DNA from: CAIWHR01 sp963823215
GTDB lineage: Bacteria > Pseudomonadota > Gammaproteobacteria > Burkholderiales > Casimicrobiaceae
Reading direction: 5' to 3'
DNA: 64,000 nucleotides
Assembly: GCA_963823215.1 (NCBI GenBank)
Contig: CAWGKT010000012.1
Location: 620,001-684,000 of the forward strand
Positions 1 to 10,632 of this stretch are shown one piece after another. The notes under the pieces are model-generated. The model was not told the DNA's origin. It was given only the letters and a program-made list of their open reading frames with translations, and did no database searches. The translations under genes were made by a program, and so were the position numbers. Positions within the stretch are counted from its first letter, which is position 1, and the number at the start of each line of letters is the position of its first letter.

Positions 1-47
1 TGTGGCATTTCGCCGCACCATCGATTCCCGCAGCCCTGCCCCAAGCC

Positions 48-1436
48 ATGCCCGTCGACGCCCGGTCCGCCGTTCCCACTCCCCCGCTCCGAGGCACGGG
101 CGGGACCGCTGTGTCCTGTGGCGGGCGGCGTTCCGCTCCGCTGCACCCGGACCGGAGCGATCCTCCCGCGCTGCGACAGGATCCTGCGCTTCCGTCGAGC
201 CTGCGCCAGCTCATCGACCTGCGCAGCGTGGCGATCGCGGGCCAGACGCTCGCGGTGGCAGGCGTGATCCTGCTCGGTGTGTCGCTTCCTGTCGCCCCGA
301 TGGCGATCATCATCGCTGCGCTCCTCGCGCTGAACATCGTTGCCTCGGTGCGCCTGAGGCGGGGGGTGCCCCCCACGCACGGCACGCTCGCCGCGCAGCT
401 CGCGTTCGACCTCGTCGCCTTCACCGGCCTCCTCCTCTATGCCGGCGGATCGGCCAATCCGGTCGTCTCCATCTACCTGCTGCACGTGGTCGTGATCGCG
501 ATGCTGCTGCCGTGGCGAAGCGCCATCGCGGGCACGGCGCTGGTCATCGCCTGTCTTGCGCTCGCGATTCGCTTTGCCGAGCCACTGCGGCACCAGGATG
601 GCCAGCCGCTGTCGGAGGCGACGCTGGCGCTCGGTCTCTGGGTCAGCTTCGCGCTGACCGCAGCGGTGACCGCCTGGTTCGTCAGCCGGATCGTCACCTC
701 GCTGCGGGAGCACGACCGCTTGCTGCAGGAATCTGCCCGGAAGGCGTTGATTGACGAGGCGGTGAATCGCCTCGGCACGCTGGCGGCCGGCGCCGCGCAC
801 GAACTCGGGACTCCGCTGACGACGATCGCGATGGTCGCCGGCGAGATGCATCGCGACGCGCAGACACCGGCCCAGCGCCGCGACGCGGCGATCCTGGCCG
901 CACAGGTGGACGCATGCCGGCAGGCGCTGTCCAATCTGCGCGCGACAGCGGGTCACGCCCGCGCCGAGGGCGGCGGCCCCGAACGGCTCGACGCATTCGT
1001 GATGTCCGTGCTGGCGCGATTCCGGGCGCTGCGGCCCGATGTGCCGCTGCAAGCGGACTGGGACGGCCCGCGGCCGGCGCCGGAGATCTTCGCCGATCAG
1101 TCGCTGCGCCAATCGCTGCTGATTCTTCTCAACAACGCTGCCGATGCATCGCCCCATAGCGTCGACGTCACGGCCCGCTGGGACGAGCAATCGCTCTGCG
1201 TCACCGTGGCCGACCGCGGCCGCGGCGTTGCCCCCGAGCGCATCGGCATGCTGGGGCGAACCTTCTTCACGACGAAGGCCCCCGGGCAGGGCACTGGCCT
1301 CGGACTTGTCCTGACCGCGTCGACGGTGAATCGACTCGGTGGTACAGTCCGCTGGACCAATCGTGCGGACGGCGGGCTTGCCGCCGAGATCCGTCTGCCG
1401 CTGGACCGCCTGTTGCTGTCGACGCCATCCCCATGA
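48..1436 (+). CDS. regB: RegB/PrrB-type redox sensor histidine kinase
   Basis: Membrane sensor kinase that would phosphorylate the RegA-like regulator encoded directly downstream. The N-terminal half holds about six hydrophobic segments (roughly residues 60-215). The loop motif GGSANPV at residues 133-139 matches the quinone-binding GGxxNPF signature of the RegB family. The H-box AAHELGTPLTTIAM places the phospho-accepting His at residue 251. A Cys lies 39 residues later (DACRQALSNL), close to the redox-active Cys of Rhodobacter RegB, which is 40 residues after its His. The ATPase part has NNAADAS, DRGRG and GTGLGLVL. The ATG at 48 gives a 40-residue Pro/Arg-rich extension, so the true start may be further in. 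The stop overlaps the regA start by 4 nt, so the two are co-translated. RegB identity is confident; the regulon is inferred. Confidence 0.9.
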   Translation: MPVDARSAVPTPPLRGTGGTAVSCGGRRSAPLHPDRSDPPALRQDPALPSSLRQLIDLRSVAIAGQTLAVAGVILLGVSLPVAPMAIIIAALLALNIVASVRLRRGVPPTHGTLAAQLAFDLVAFTGLLLYAGGSANPVVSIYLLHVVVIAMLLPWRSAIAGTALVIACLALAIRFAEPLRHQDGQPLSEATLALGLWVSFALTAAVTAWFVSRIVTSLREHDRLLQESARKALIDEAVNRLGTLAAGAAHELGTPLTTIAMVAGEMHRDAQTPAQRRDAAILAAQVDACRQALSNLRATAGHARAEGGGPERLDAFVMSVLARFRALRPDVPLQADWDGPRPAPEIFADQSLRQSLLILLNNAADASPHSVDVTARWDEQSLCVTVADRGRGVAPERIGMLGRTFFTTKAPGQGTGLGLVLTASTVNRLGGTVRWTNRADGGLAAEIRLPLDRLLLSTPSP

Positions 1437-1990
1437 ACGCCCCCAAACCCGATCCCCAAGACCAGGCGCGCCTGCTGCTGGTCGACGACGACCGTGCGCT
1501 CTGCGAGGTGATGGGCCGCGCTTTCCGGGCGCGCGGATTCGACGTGGTCGCCGCACACACGGTGGAAGACGCGATACGGGCGATCGACGGTGATCCGCCC
1601 GAATTCGCGCTCGTCGACCTCAAGCTGCCCGACCAGTCGGGCCTGAAGATCGTGTCCCACCTCAAGGCGGCGGATGCCTGCACGCGCATCGTCGTGCTCA
1701 CGGGGCATGGCAGCATCCCGACGGCGATCGAGGCGATCAAGCTCGGCGCGACCTATTACCTGACGAAACCGACCGACGTCGACTCCGTGCTGGCGGCATT
1801 CCGACGCGAGGATGGCGATGACGCCGTGCCGATCGATGCGAAGCCCATGACGGTCGAACGCGTCGAGTGGGAGCACATCCAGCACGTCCTGCACGAGAAC
1901 GGCGGCAATGTCTCCGCGACGGCGCGCGCGCTGTCGATGCACCGCCGCACGCTGCAACGCAAGCTCCTTCGCCGTCCGGCGAAGGCCTGA
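1433..1990 (+). CDS. regA: RegA/PrrA/ActR-type response regulator
   Basis: Partner of the RegB-like kinase. The receiver domain covers residues 1-125: acidic pocket LVDDD near the start, phospho-acceptor Asp62 in LVDLKLPD, the Thr of LTGHG and the Lys of LTKP. A short linker leads to a C-terminal Fis-type helix-turn-helix (NVSATARALSMHRRTLQRKL), the normal compact RegA layout at 185 residues. RegA proteins control respiration, nitrogen and carbon metabolism in response to quinone redox state. The multihaem operon starting convergently 53 bp away is a natural candidate target, but I see no defined RegA site because its consensus is too loose to call by eye. Confidence 0.92.
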   Translation: MNAPKPDPQDQARLLLVDDDRALCEVMGRAFRARGFDVVAAHTVEDAIRAIDGDPPEFALVDLKLPDQSGLKIVSHLKAADACTRIVVLTGHGSIPTAIEAIKLGATYYLTKPTDVDSVLAAFRREDGDDAVPIDAKPMTVERVEWEHIQHVLHENGGNVSATARALSMHRRTLQRKLLRRPAKA

Positions 1991-2008
1991 GCCCACGCCG
2001 ATCCGGAG

Positions 2009-2033
2009 GCTCAGCGTCCGAACGACGCTGAGC
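2009..2033. terminator. Hairpin between convergent regA and cytochrome operon
   Basis: A perfect 10-bp stem (GCTCAGCGTC with GACGCTGAGC) and a 5-nt loop lie 19 bp after the regA stop and 10 bp beyond the end of the octahaem cytochrome gene. It fits a bidirectional terminator, although neither side has a good T tract. Confidence 0.6.
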
Positions 2034-2043
2034 GCCCCACCCC

Positions 2044-3390
2044 TCAGCTCTTCGTCGCGTCGAGATTCATCTCCGGCCACTTCCTGCCGTGGCAGGCCGG
2101 ATTCGAGCAGAAGCTGCCGCCGTCCTTCCCCCACTTGATCGGGCCGTGGCACATCGTGCACGAGCTGTCGATCTTCGCGCGGTGGTCGTGCATCCAGTTG
2201 GGCGCGTTGTGGCCTTCCGGCGGCGTCAGGCCCGGAGCGACGGTCGACGCGACGGTCTTGAGACTGCCGTCGATCGTGACCTGCGGGAGATCGTGGCACA
2301 GCGTGCACTGCAGCCGGATCGCCTCGCCCTTCTCGTTCACGTGCTTGCCGTCGTGACACCGGAAGCAGCCGGGGGAGTCGTTGTGGCCGACGTGGTTCGG
2401 GAACGACTTCCAGGTGAGGTCCTTCGCCTCGAACTCGGTGAGCTTGAGGATTTCGAGCATCGTCGCCGCGAACTGCGTCTCGGCCGCCTTCGCCTCGGGC
2501 TTCAACTCACCCTTCGGCGCCGCGTCGGCGATGATTTGCTTGAACTTCGGAACCTGTTCCTCAATCGGGCCGTGCAGCGTCGACGCCTTGTCGATGATCG
2601 CGAGCGCGCGCGCCTTGATCGACGGCAGGTTGCGGTCGATCGTCCCATTGGAGATCGCGTGGTCGACGCGATCCGAGGGGTTGACGAACGGGTGGCCGGC
2701 CGCATTGTGGCAGTCGGCGCACTCCATCCGCTGCTTCGGCTTCTGGTCCATCTCGGCGCGAGTCACCTTGCTTGCGGCGTCGAAGTAGGTCGTGGTCTTG
2801 CCGTCCTTGCCCGTGATGCGAACCCATGGGATCGTGCGCTTCTGCACGTCGTCGGTGACGAACTCGACGTTCTGGGCGATGTGCCAGTGAATGCCGCGCG
2901 TCGCCTTGTCGCGCGCCTCGCCGCTGCCCGTGTGCACGACTAGCCGCGTGCGCGTTTCCGTGTTCTTGGCGTCGGTTTCGAAGTGGACCTTGGTGCGGAC
3001 CCGGTCGGAGTGGTTGACCTCCGGCCAGTGACAGCTCTCGCAGTTGTCGCGTGCCGGACGCAGCGTCGTGGCCGCGAGCGGCCGGTGGTAACCCGTGATC
3101 ATGCCCAGCAGCTCATGGTAGTGCGCCGCCTTGAGCGTCATCAGCTGCAGCGTGGGCAGCCGGCCCATGTGGCATTCGACGCACTGGACGCGCGCGTGCG
3201 ACGCGACGGCGTAGGCCCGCGGCTCCTCGGGATGGACGGCGTGGCAGTTGTCGGTGCAGAACGCGTTGCTGTTGCTGTACTCCCACGCGACGATGCCGCC
3301 CGCGCCCAGGACCGCGAGAGCGATGGCGCCGACAACGAGCGTCGTCACCGTGCCCAGCATCAACGTGCGCCGTCCCAACGTGATCTTCAT
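2044..3390 (-). CDS. Membrane-anchored octahaem cytochrome c (NapC/NrfH-like N-terminus)
   Basis: The 448-residue product has an N-terminal membrane anchor (about residues 10-32) followed by a periplasmic domain. I count eight haem-binding motifs: CTDNCH, CVECH, CESCH, CADCH, CFRCH, CTLCH, CTMCH and CSNPACH. Six are CX2CH; the first is CX3CH and the last CX4CH, non-canonical spacings seen in some multihaem families. Anchor plus first haem next to the membrane is the architecture of quinol-oxidising NapC/NrfH-type proteins, so a quinol-to-periplasm electron relay is inferred. The ATG at 3390 has a strong ribosome site (GGAGGAAA). It is the last gene of a three-gene operon, 50 bp after the b-type cytochrome. 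The acceptor is unknown. Confidence 0.85.
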   Translation of the reverse strand: MKITLGRRTLMLGTVTTLVVGAIALAVLGAGGIVAWEYSNSNAFCTDNCHAVHPEEPRAYAVASHARVQCVECHMGRLPTLQLMTLKAAHYHELLGMITGYHRPLAATTLRPARDNCESCHWPEVNHSDRVRTKVHFETDAKNTETRTRLVVHTGSGEARDKATRGIHWHIAQNVEFVTDDVQKRTIPWVRITGKDGKTTTYFDAASKVTRAEMDQKPKQRMECADCHNAAGHPFVNPSDRVDHAISNGTIDRNLPSIKARALAIIDKASTLHGPIEEQVPKFKQIIADAAPKGELKPEAKAAETQFAATMLEILKLTEFEAKDLTWKSFPNHVGHNDSPGCFRCHDGKHVNEKGEAIRLQCTLCHDLPQVTIDGSLKTVASTVAPGLTPPEGHNAPNWMHDHRAKIDSSCTMCHGPIKWGKDGGSFCSNPACHGRKWPEMNLDATKS

Positions 3391-3440
3391 CGTCGATTTC
3401 CTCCCTGTGGTACCGCGCAACTGCCCGCCTGATATTGTAA

Positions 3441-4319
3441 CTAGAAGAGGCTGTAGACGATCAGCACGATCGCCACGATGCCAAGGGTCAGCGCCGTGCC
3501 GCCAACGACCCAGCCGAACCACTTCGCTTCGGCGGTCGGCGCCGGCGCTTCTTTCTCGGCGAGTCGCCCTTCCCTGACCAGCCGTTCGTATTCGGCCAGG
3601 CGCTCCGACTTGAGCTCGTGTTCGGAGATGCGCCCGGTGAAGATCACCGTGTCCATCGGGAACTTCGCGGGCCGCACGTGGCCGTTGAAGAAGTGGAAGG
3701 TGAAGATGAAGCCGGCCGCGAGCAGCGCCTCCTCGCCGTGCACCAGCGCCGCGATGTTGAACATCCAGCCGGGCAGGACCTGCGAGAAGAACACCGGAAA
3801 CCAGAGCAGCAGCCCGGAGCCGCCGATGATCAGCATCCCCCAGAACACCGCCCAGTAGTCGAACTTCTCCCAGTAGGTCCAGCGGTCGAACTGGGGTTGT
3901 GGCCCGGCACCGACGAACCACTTGAAGTTGCCCACGATGTCGACGATGTCCTGCGGTTGCGGCACCAGCGAGTCCGGGCCCCAGAGGAGCGGCAGGACGC
4001 CGCCGCGCGCGATCGCCTTCGACAGCAGGAGGACCACGTGGCTCGAGAACACGACGATCATCACGCAGGCGCAGATCCGGTGAATGACGCCGGCGCTCTC
4101 GAAGCCGCCGAGGATGCGCGCGAGCGTCACGGCCCACGGCTGGTCCGCGTACAGGAGCGGCAGGCCGGTCAGCGCGCAGCCGACGAAAGTGAGCATCAGC
4201 CCCGCGTGCATCACGCGCTGGGGCGCCGTGAAGCGCCGGTAGTAGCGCTGCGCAGAACCGGCGGTGCCGGCCGCGACGCCGGCCGCCGGAGCAGCCGGAT
4301 TACCCGTAGCGATCGCCAT
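3441..4319 (-). CDS. b-type cytochrome, formate dehydrogenase gamma/CybB-like membrane subunit
   Basis: A 292-residue integral membrane protein. Hydrophobic helices lie near residues 35-57, 77-102, 145-170 and 190-215, with a fifth at the C-terminus (WVVGGTALTLGIVAIVLIVY). Histidines placed inside or at the ends of helices (VMHAGLM, VIHRICA, SSHVVLL, LVHGEEA, FTFHFFNGH) are the expected haem b ligands of the di-haem cytochrome b561/FdnI fold. Such subunits exchange electrons between the quinone pool and a periplasmic partner. The ATG overlaps the upstream stop by one base (TGATG), so translation is coupled to the 11-haem cytochrome. A TTG one codon earlier is less likely to be the start. Function in a complex with both flanking cytochromes is inferred. 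Confidence 0.85.
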   Translation of the reverse strand: MAIATGNPAAPAAGVAAGTAGSAQRYYRRFTAPQRVMHAGLMLTFVGCALTGLPLLYADQPWAVTLARILGGFESAGVIHRICACVMIVVFSSHVVLLLSKAIARGGVLPLLWGPDSLVPQPQDIVDIVGNFKWFVGAGPQPQFDRWTYWEKFDYWAVFWGMLIIGGSGLLLWFPVFFSQVLPGWMFNIAALVHGEEALLAAGFIFTFHFFNGHVRPAKFPMDTVIFTGRISEHELKSERLAEYERLVREGRLAEKEAPAPTAEAKWFGWVVGGTALTLGIVAIVLIVYSLF

Positions 4320-5572
4320 CAATGCCTTTCGTCACGTTTGCGGCCGCCCCCGAACTTCACGGCGAGCTCGCGGTAGAACCAGAGAATCGTGTGGAGGCCG
4401 AAGAACGCGAACACGCCGAACAGCAGGAACTCCATGAACATGGCGGCGTAGTAGTAGATCGGATCACGCGCCTTGTTGTGCCGGTTCGCGTGCGGATCGA
4501 AGCTCGCGAATTTCGGGCCCGCCCCGGCGTGACAGGCCTGGCATGTCTTGAGCCTGTTCTCCTTCGACACCTTCGACGCGGGGTTCGAAGCCGGCAGCAC
4601 CTCGTGCGCGCCGTGGCAGGAGGCGCAGGTCGCCACCCGCGCGTAGCCGAGTGCCGTCACCTGGCCGTGAAACGTGTCGCGGTAGGTCGCGATGTAATCG
4701 GTATGGCAGTTGCCGCACTCCTTGATCACCTCGGTCTGGAAGGACGGCTTGTCGTGCTGCTGGATCGCGTGCGCGCTGTGGCAGTCCGTGCATCCGGGCG
4801 AAGCGAGCATGCCCTCCTGGCGCAGCTTGCCATGCATGCTCATGACGTACGCCTCGCGCTCCTTCTTGTGGCAGCTGCCGCAGGTGTCCGGAATCCGGGC
4901 GCGGCTGGTGCGGCTATCCGCTTCGGTCTTGGCGCGGATGTCGTGCGCCCCGTGGCAATTCGTGCACGTGGGCGCCGAGGCCTGTGCCGCGCCCATCAGT
5001 GCCTTGCCGTGGATGCTGTCGTGGAATTTGCTGCCGATGTTGCCGCCCGGGAGCTTGCCCTTGGCCACGACGGCATCGCTGCCGTGGCACTTGTCGCAGG
5101 TGGCCTCGACGTTCGCGTGATTCGTGCGCGAGTCGGCCCCTTTCGCCCGCGCGATGTCGTGCGTGCCGTGGCAATCCGTGCAGGTGGCGGCGACGGCATT
5201 GCCGCCTTTGCGCGCCACGCCGTGCACGGTGCCGGCGTACTCCTTGACCGCCTTCTCGTGGCAGTTCGCGCAGTTGACCGGCTTCAGCTTCTCGGGATGC
5301 GGGAGCTTGTCGGCCGAGACATCCGCATGGCAGTCGGTGCATTTCAGCTTGAGTTCGCCGTGCACCGAGGCGACGAACTTCGCTCCGTCGACGGCGATCG
5401 ACTTCCCGCCCGCGCCCTTGGCGTCGGCCGCGGCATGGCACATCTGGCAGGTGTCGTTCGGGTTCGGGGGTGCTGCCGGGGCTGCCGCCCGGGTTGCTGC
5501 CGGCGCGGAGGTGGCGGCAACGAGGCAAAAACAGACGCAAAGGGCCTGGAAAATTGTTCTTGCGAAAACCAT
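4319..5572 (-). CDS. Periplasmic 11-haem cytochrome c with C-terminal membrane anchor
   Basis: The 417-residue product has an N-terminal signal peptide (MVFARTIFQALCVCFCLVAA, likely cut after the Ala-rich stretch). I count eleven CX2CH motifs: CQMCH, CTDCH, CANCH, CTDCH, CDKCH, CTNCH, CGSCH, CTDCH, CGNCH, CASCH and CQACH. Many are followed by GxHDI/GAHE and spaced by SxHG modules, a repeated cytochrome c3/DmsE-like layout. A single transmembrane helix (about residues 370-395) anchors the C-terminus, facing the adjoining cytochrome b. It is the first gene of the operon. The start at 5572 was chosen because it opens the signal peptide; the in-frame sequence upstream is non-coding in character. 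I do not recognise a characterised family member; electron transfer is certain in type, not in partner. Confidence 0.85.
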   Translation of the reverse strand: MVFARTIFQALCVCFCLVAATSAPAATRAAAPAAPPNPNDTCQMCHAAADAKGAGGKSIAVDGAKFVASVHGELKLKCTDCHADVSADKLPHPEKLKPVNCANCHEKAVKEYAGTVHGVARKGGNAVAATCTDCHGTHDIARAKGADSRTNHANVEATCDKCHGSDAVVAKGKLPGGNIGSKFHDSIHGKALMGAAQASAPTCTNCHGAHDIRAKTEADSRTSRARIPDTCGSCHKKEREAYVMSMHGKLRQEGMLASPGCTDCHSAHAIQQHDKPSFQTEVIKECGNCHTDYIATYRDTFHGQVTALGYARVATCASCHGAHEVLPASNPASKVSKENRLKTCQACHAGAGPKFASFDPHANRHNKARDPIYYYAAMFMEFLLFGVFAFFGLHTILWFYRELAVKFGGGRKRDERH

Positions 5573-5611
5573 CCGCTGTCCCTGCTGTGTTCCCGGGCGC
5601 ACACCTAGCCG

Positions 5612-5633
5612 GGACCCGCCGCTTGGCGGGTCC
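5612..5633 (-). promoter_or_regulatory. Leader hairpin upstream of the 11-haem cytochrome gene
   Basis: Perfect 9-bp inverted repeat (GGACCCGCC/GGCGGGTCC, 4-nt loop) between the FNR-like palindrome and the start codon, so probably within the 5' leader. It could stabilise the mRNA or end readthrough from the upstream receptor gene; it has no T run. Confidence 0.4.
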
Positions 5634-5679
5634 GGGGCGTGCCGATGGCGAATGGTGTCACTCGGCCTCACCCGCGGTC

Positions 5680-5693
5680 TTGACCTGTGTCAA
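5680..5693. promoter_or_regulatory. FNR/CRP-family operator palindrome
   Basis: TTGAC-CTGT-GTCAA is a perfect dyad of the FNR/FixK/Dnr class (consensus TTGAT-N4-ATCAA and variants). It is centred about 114 nt upstream of the 11-haem cytochrome start. If a class II activator binds at -41.5, transcription would start near 5645. This suggests oxygen- or nitric-oxide-responsive control of the cytochrome operon. The match is to the core only; no -10 box was assigned with confidence. Confidence 0.55.
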
Positions 5694-5774
5694 TCCGCGC
5701 CGCTCGCTGCCCGGATTCAACCCGTCCCTTTGCCTGCGTGGCGCGCAAGCTCCGGATAACGACGGTTCGACCAT

Positions 5775-6758
5775 TCAGTCGCCGCGAACACGCCCCTCGC
5801 GGACCAGCGCCGCATAGAGCTTCACGTCGGCATCGATGCGCGCCGTCAGCTGCTGCGGCGTCGACGGGGTCACCTCGAAGCCGGCCGCTTCGATCCGTCC
5901 GCGCACCGCCGGCGCGGCCAGCGCTTCGGACACATCGCGCTGGATCGCCGTCAGCACCTCGGGCGGCGTGCCCGCGACGCCGACCAGCGCCGCCCACGGC
6001 CGCATCTCCACCGCCGGCCCGCCGGCTTCGACGAGCGTCGGAATATCCGGCGCCTCGGTCAGTCGCGCCGGTGCGGCCACAGCCAGCGCCTTCAACTTGC
6101 CGCCCTTGAGGTAGCCGCTCGCCGAATTGAGCCCGAACACGGTGAAATCGACATCGCCGAGGGCCACGGACGTGAAGAGAGCGCCGGCCTCCTTGAACGG
6201 AACGTGCAGCAGGTTCACATTGACCGCCCGCGCCAGCGTTTCGACGCAAATCTGCGTCGGGTGGCCGTTGCCGAGCGAGGCATAACTCACCTTGCCCGGT
6301 TCCCGCCGGGCCTCGGCCAGCAACTGCACCACCGTGGCGTGGCGACTTTTCGACGAGACCAGGATCAGGAACGTGGCGCGAAAGAGCAACGAGATCGGCG
6401 CCAGGTCCCGCGCAGGGTCGTAGGGCAACGACCCGTGAATGAGCGGATTCACGGCGAGCGTCCCGGTGTCCCCGACAAACAGCGTGTGGCCGTCCGGAGG
6501 CGTGTTGCGCACCTCCGCAAACGCCACTATGCCGGACGCGCCGGGCTTGTTGTCCACGATCACCGACTGGCCCCAGCGCTGCGCCAGCCGCTCGGCCAGC
6601 GCACGGGCGACGAGGTCGGGTCCGATGCCGACCGAATACGGGACGACGATGCGCACGGTGCGCGCGGGAAATGCGGCGGCGCCAAACGCGCCGCGCGGTA
6701 CTAGCGCGCAGGCCGCCATTGCCGCCAGCAAGCGGCGCCGGTCGGTATGGGCTGCCAT
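5775..6758 (-). CDS. Bug/TctC-family periplasmic solute receptor
   Basis: Substrate-binding protein of the tripartite tricarboxylate transporter family. The 327-residue chain begins with a twin-Arg/hydrophobic leader (DRRRLLAAMAACALVPRGAFG) and then the family hallmarks: FPARTVRIVVPYSVG, a VDNKPGASGIVA loop, GHTLFVGDTGTLAVNP and the C-terminal LYAALVREG. The start at 6758 is preceded by a near-perfect GAGGAGG ribosome site at 9-nt spacing; an alternative ATG at 6776 overlaps the metH stop. No TctA/TctB permease genes are nearby. Burkholderiales carry many such orphan receptors, so the ligand (a carboxylate is usual) cannot be stated. It sits at the end of the metH transcription unit. Confidence 0.85.
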   Translation of the reverse strand: MAAHTDRRRLLAAMAACALVPRGAFGAAAFPARTVRIVVPYSVGIGPDLVARALAERLAQRWGQSVIVDNKPGASGIVAFAEVRNTPPDGHTLFVGDTGTLAVNPLIHGSLPYDPARDLAPISLLFRATFLILVSSKSRHATVVQLLAEARREPGKVSYASLGNGHPTQICVETLARAVNVNLLHVPFKEAGALFTSVALGDVDFTVFGLNSASGYLKGGKLKALAVAAPARLTEAPDIPTLVEAGGPAVEMRPWAALVGVAGTPPEVLTAIQRDVSEALAAPAVRGRIEAAGFEVTPSTPQQLTARIDADVKLYAALVREGRVRGD

Positions 6759-6772
6759 GGAATCGAGCCTCC

Positions 6773-9403
<2,631 letters not shown>

Positions 9404-9440
9404 GACTCCCGCCTGCGCCCGCGCCGATTGCGGCGGCCCG

Positions 9441-10475
9441 CTAGGCAGCAATGGATTCCGGGGCAAGGATCTTCCGCGGCGGCAGGTTGCCCACGGCATC
9501 GGCGATCGCGCGGATGTGCGCGGGCGTCGTGCCGCAACAGCCGCCGACGAGATTGACGAACCCGTTCCGCGCGAAGTCCTCGATCAGCCCCGCGGTCTCG
9601 GCGGGCGTCTCGTCGTAGCCCGTATCCGACATCGGATTCGGCAGGCCCGCGTTCGGATAGCACGAGATGTATGTGTCCGCCACGCGCGCCAGGTCCTCGA
9701 TGTACGGGCGCATCAGCGCCGCGCCGAGCGAGCAGTTGATGCCCACGGCCAGCGGCCGCACGTGGCGCACCGAATTCCAGAACGCCTCGGTCGTCTGACC
9801 CGACAGCGTGCGGCCGGAGGCGTCGGTGATCGTCCCCGAGACGATCACCGGAAACCGCTGGCCGATCCGCTCGAAGAACGTCTGCAGCGCGAACAGCGCC
9901 GCCTTGCCGTTCAGCGTGTCGAAGATCGTCTCGACGAGAAAGAGGTCGGCGCCGCCTTCGGCGAGACCATCGATCGCCTCGCCGTAGGAGGCCACCAGCT
10001 CGTCGAAGCGGACGTTGCGCGCGCCGGGATCGTTGACGTCGGGCGAAATCGACGCCGTGCGGTTGGTCGGACCCAGCGCGCCCGCGACGAAGCGCGGCTT
10101 GTCGGGCGTCCGTGCGGTCCACGCATCGGCGCATGTGCGTGCGAGCGTCGCCGCCGCGACGTTGATGTCGCGCACCCTGCCCTCGAGCCGGTAGTCGGCC
10201 TGCGCAATCGAGGTCGCGTTGAACGTGTTGGTGCTGATGACGTCGGCGCCGGCCTCGAGATACGCGTCGTGGATCGCGCGCACGATCTCGGGCCGCGTCA
10301 GCACGAGCAGGTCGTTGTCGCCCTTGACGTCGTGCGCATGGCCGGCGAGGCATTCGCCGCGGTACCCGGCCTCGTCGAGCCGGTAGCCCTGGATCATCGT
10401 GCCCATCGCACCGTCCAGGAGCAGGATGCGCCGGTCCAGCAAGGCTTTGATCTCGGCGGTGCGATCGGGTTGCAT
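9441..10475 (-). CDS. metH: Methionine synthase, homocysteine-binding module (MetH N-terminal part)
   Basis: Zn-dependent homocysteine S-methyltransferase barrel of 344 residues. It opens with LLLDGAMGTMIQ, includes NTFNATS, and ends with GGCCGTTPAHIRAIA, which carries two of the Zn-ligand cysteines; the third lies in the GINCSLG segment. This is MetH module 1 as a stand-alone protein, acting with the downstream gene for modules 2-4. MetH divided this way is known in betaproteobacteria, so it is a lineage trait rather than a lesion. The ATG at 10475 directly precedes the domain. Only 157 bp separate it from the divergent rhodanese gene, and I saw no cobalamin riboswitch there. Confidence 0.92.
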   Translation of the reverse strand: MQPDRTAEIKALLDRRILLLDGAMGTMIQGYRLDEAGYRGECLAGHAHDVKGDNDLLVLTRPEIVRAIHDAYLEAGADVISTNTFNATSIAQADYRLEGRVRDINVAAATLARTCADAWTARTPDKPRFVAGALGPTNRTASISPDVNDPGARNVRFDELVASYGEAIDGLAEGGADLFLVETIFDTLNGKAALFALQTFFERIGQRFPVIVSGTITDASGRTLSGQTTEAFWNSVRHVRPLAVGINCSLGAALMRPYIEDLARVADTYISCYPNAGLPNPMSDTGYDETPAETAGLIEDFARNGFVNLVGGCCGTTPAHIRAIADAVGNLPPRKILAPESIAA

Positions 10476-10632
10476 GGTGGGCGATGATGGCGGATTCGAG
10501 TCGTGGATTCTAGCATTGGCGCCGACCCCGTCCGTGGCACCCGAGTGGCGGACGCCCGACCAGCCGGACCGGTTATAACGGCCCAACCAACAGGCCTAAC
10601 GCGCCGCAATCCCGCGTGTTAAATTGGCCGCC

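Noticed and set aside
2..754. Long plus-strand frame at the window edge
   Set aside because: It overlaps regB in another frame; the translation is Arg/Ala/Pro-rich and has no family features.
3391..4137. Extended N-terminus of the octahaem cytochrome reading through the cytochrome b gene
   Set aside because: The extension is out of frame with cytochrome b and lacks domain features. The ATG at 3390 has a strong ribosome site and opens the membrane anchor.
10476..10632. Possible cobalamin riboswitch upstream of metH
   Set aside because: The 157-bp gap is too short for a full aptamer and I found no B12-box-like conserved block.
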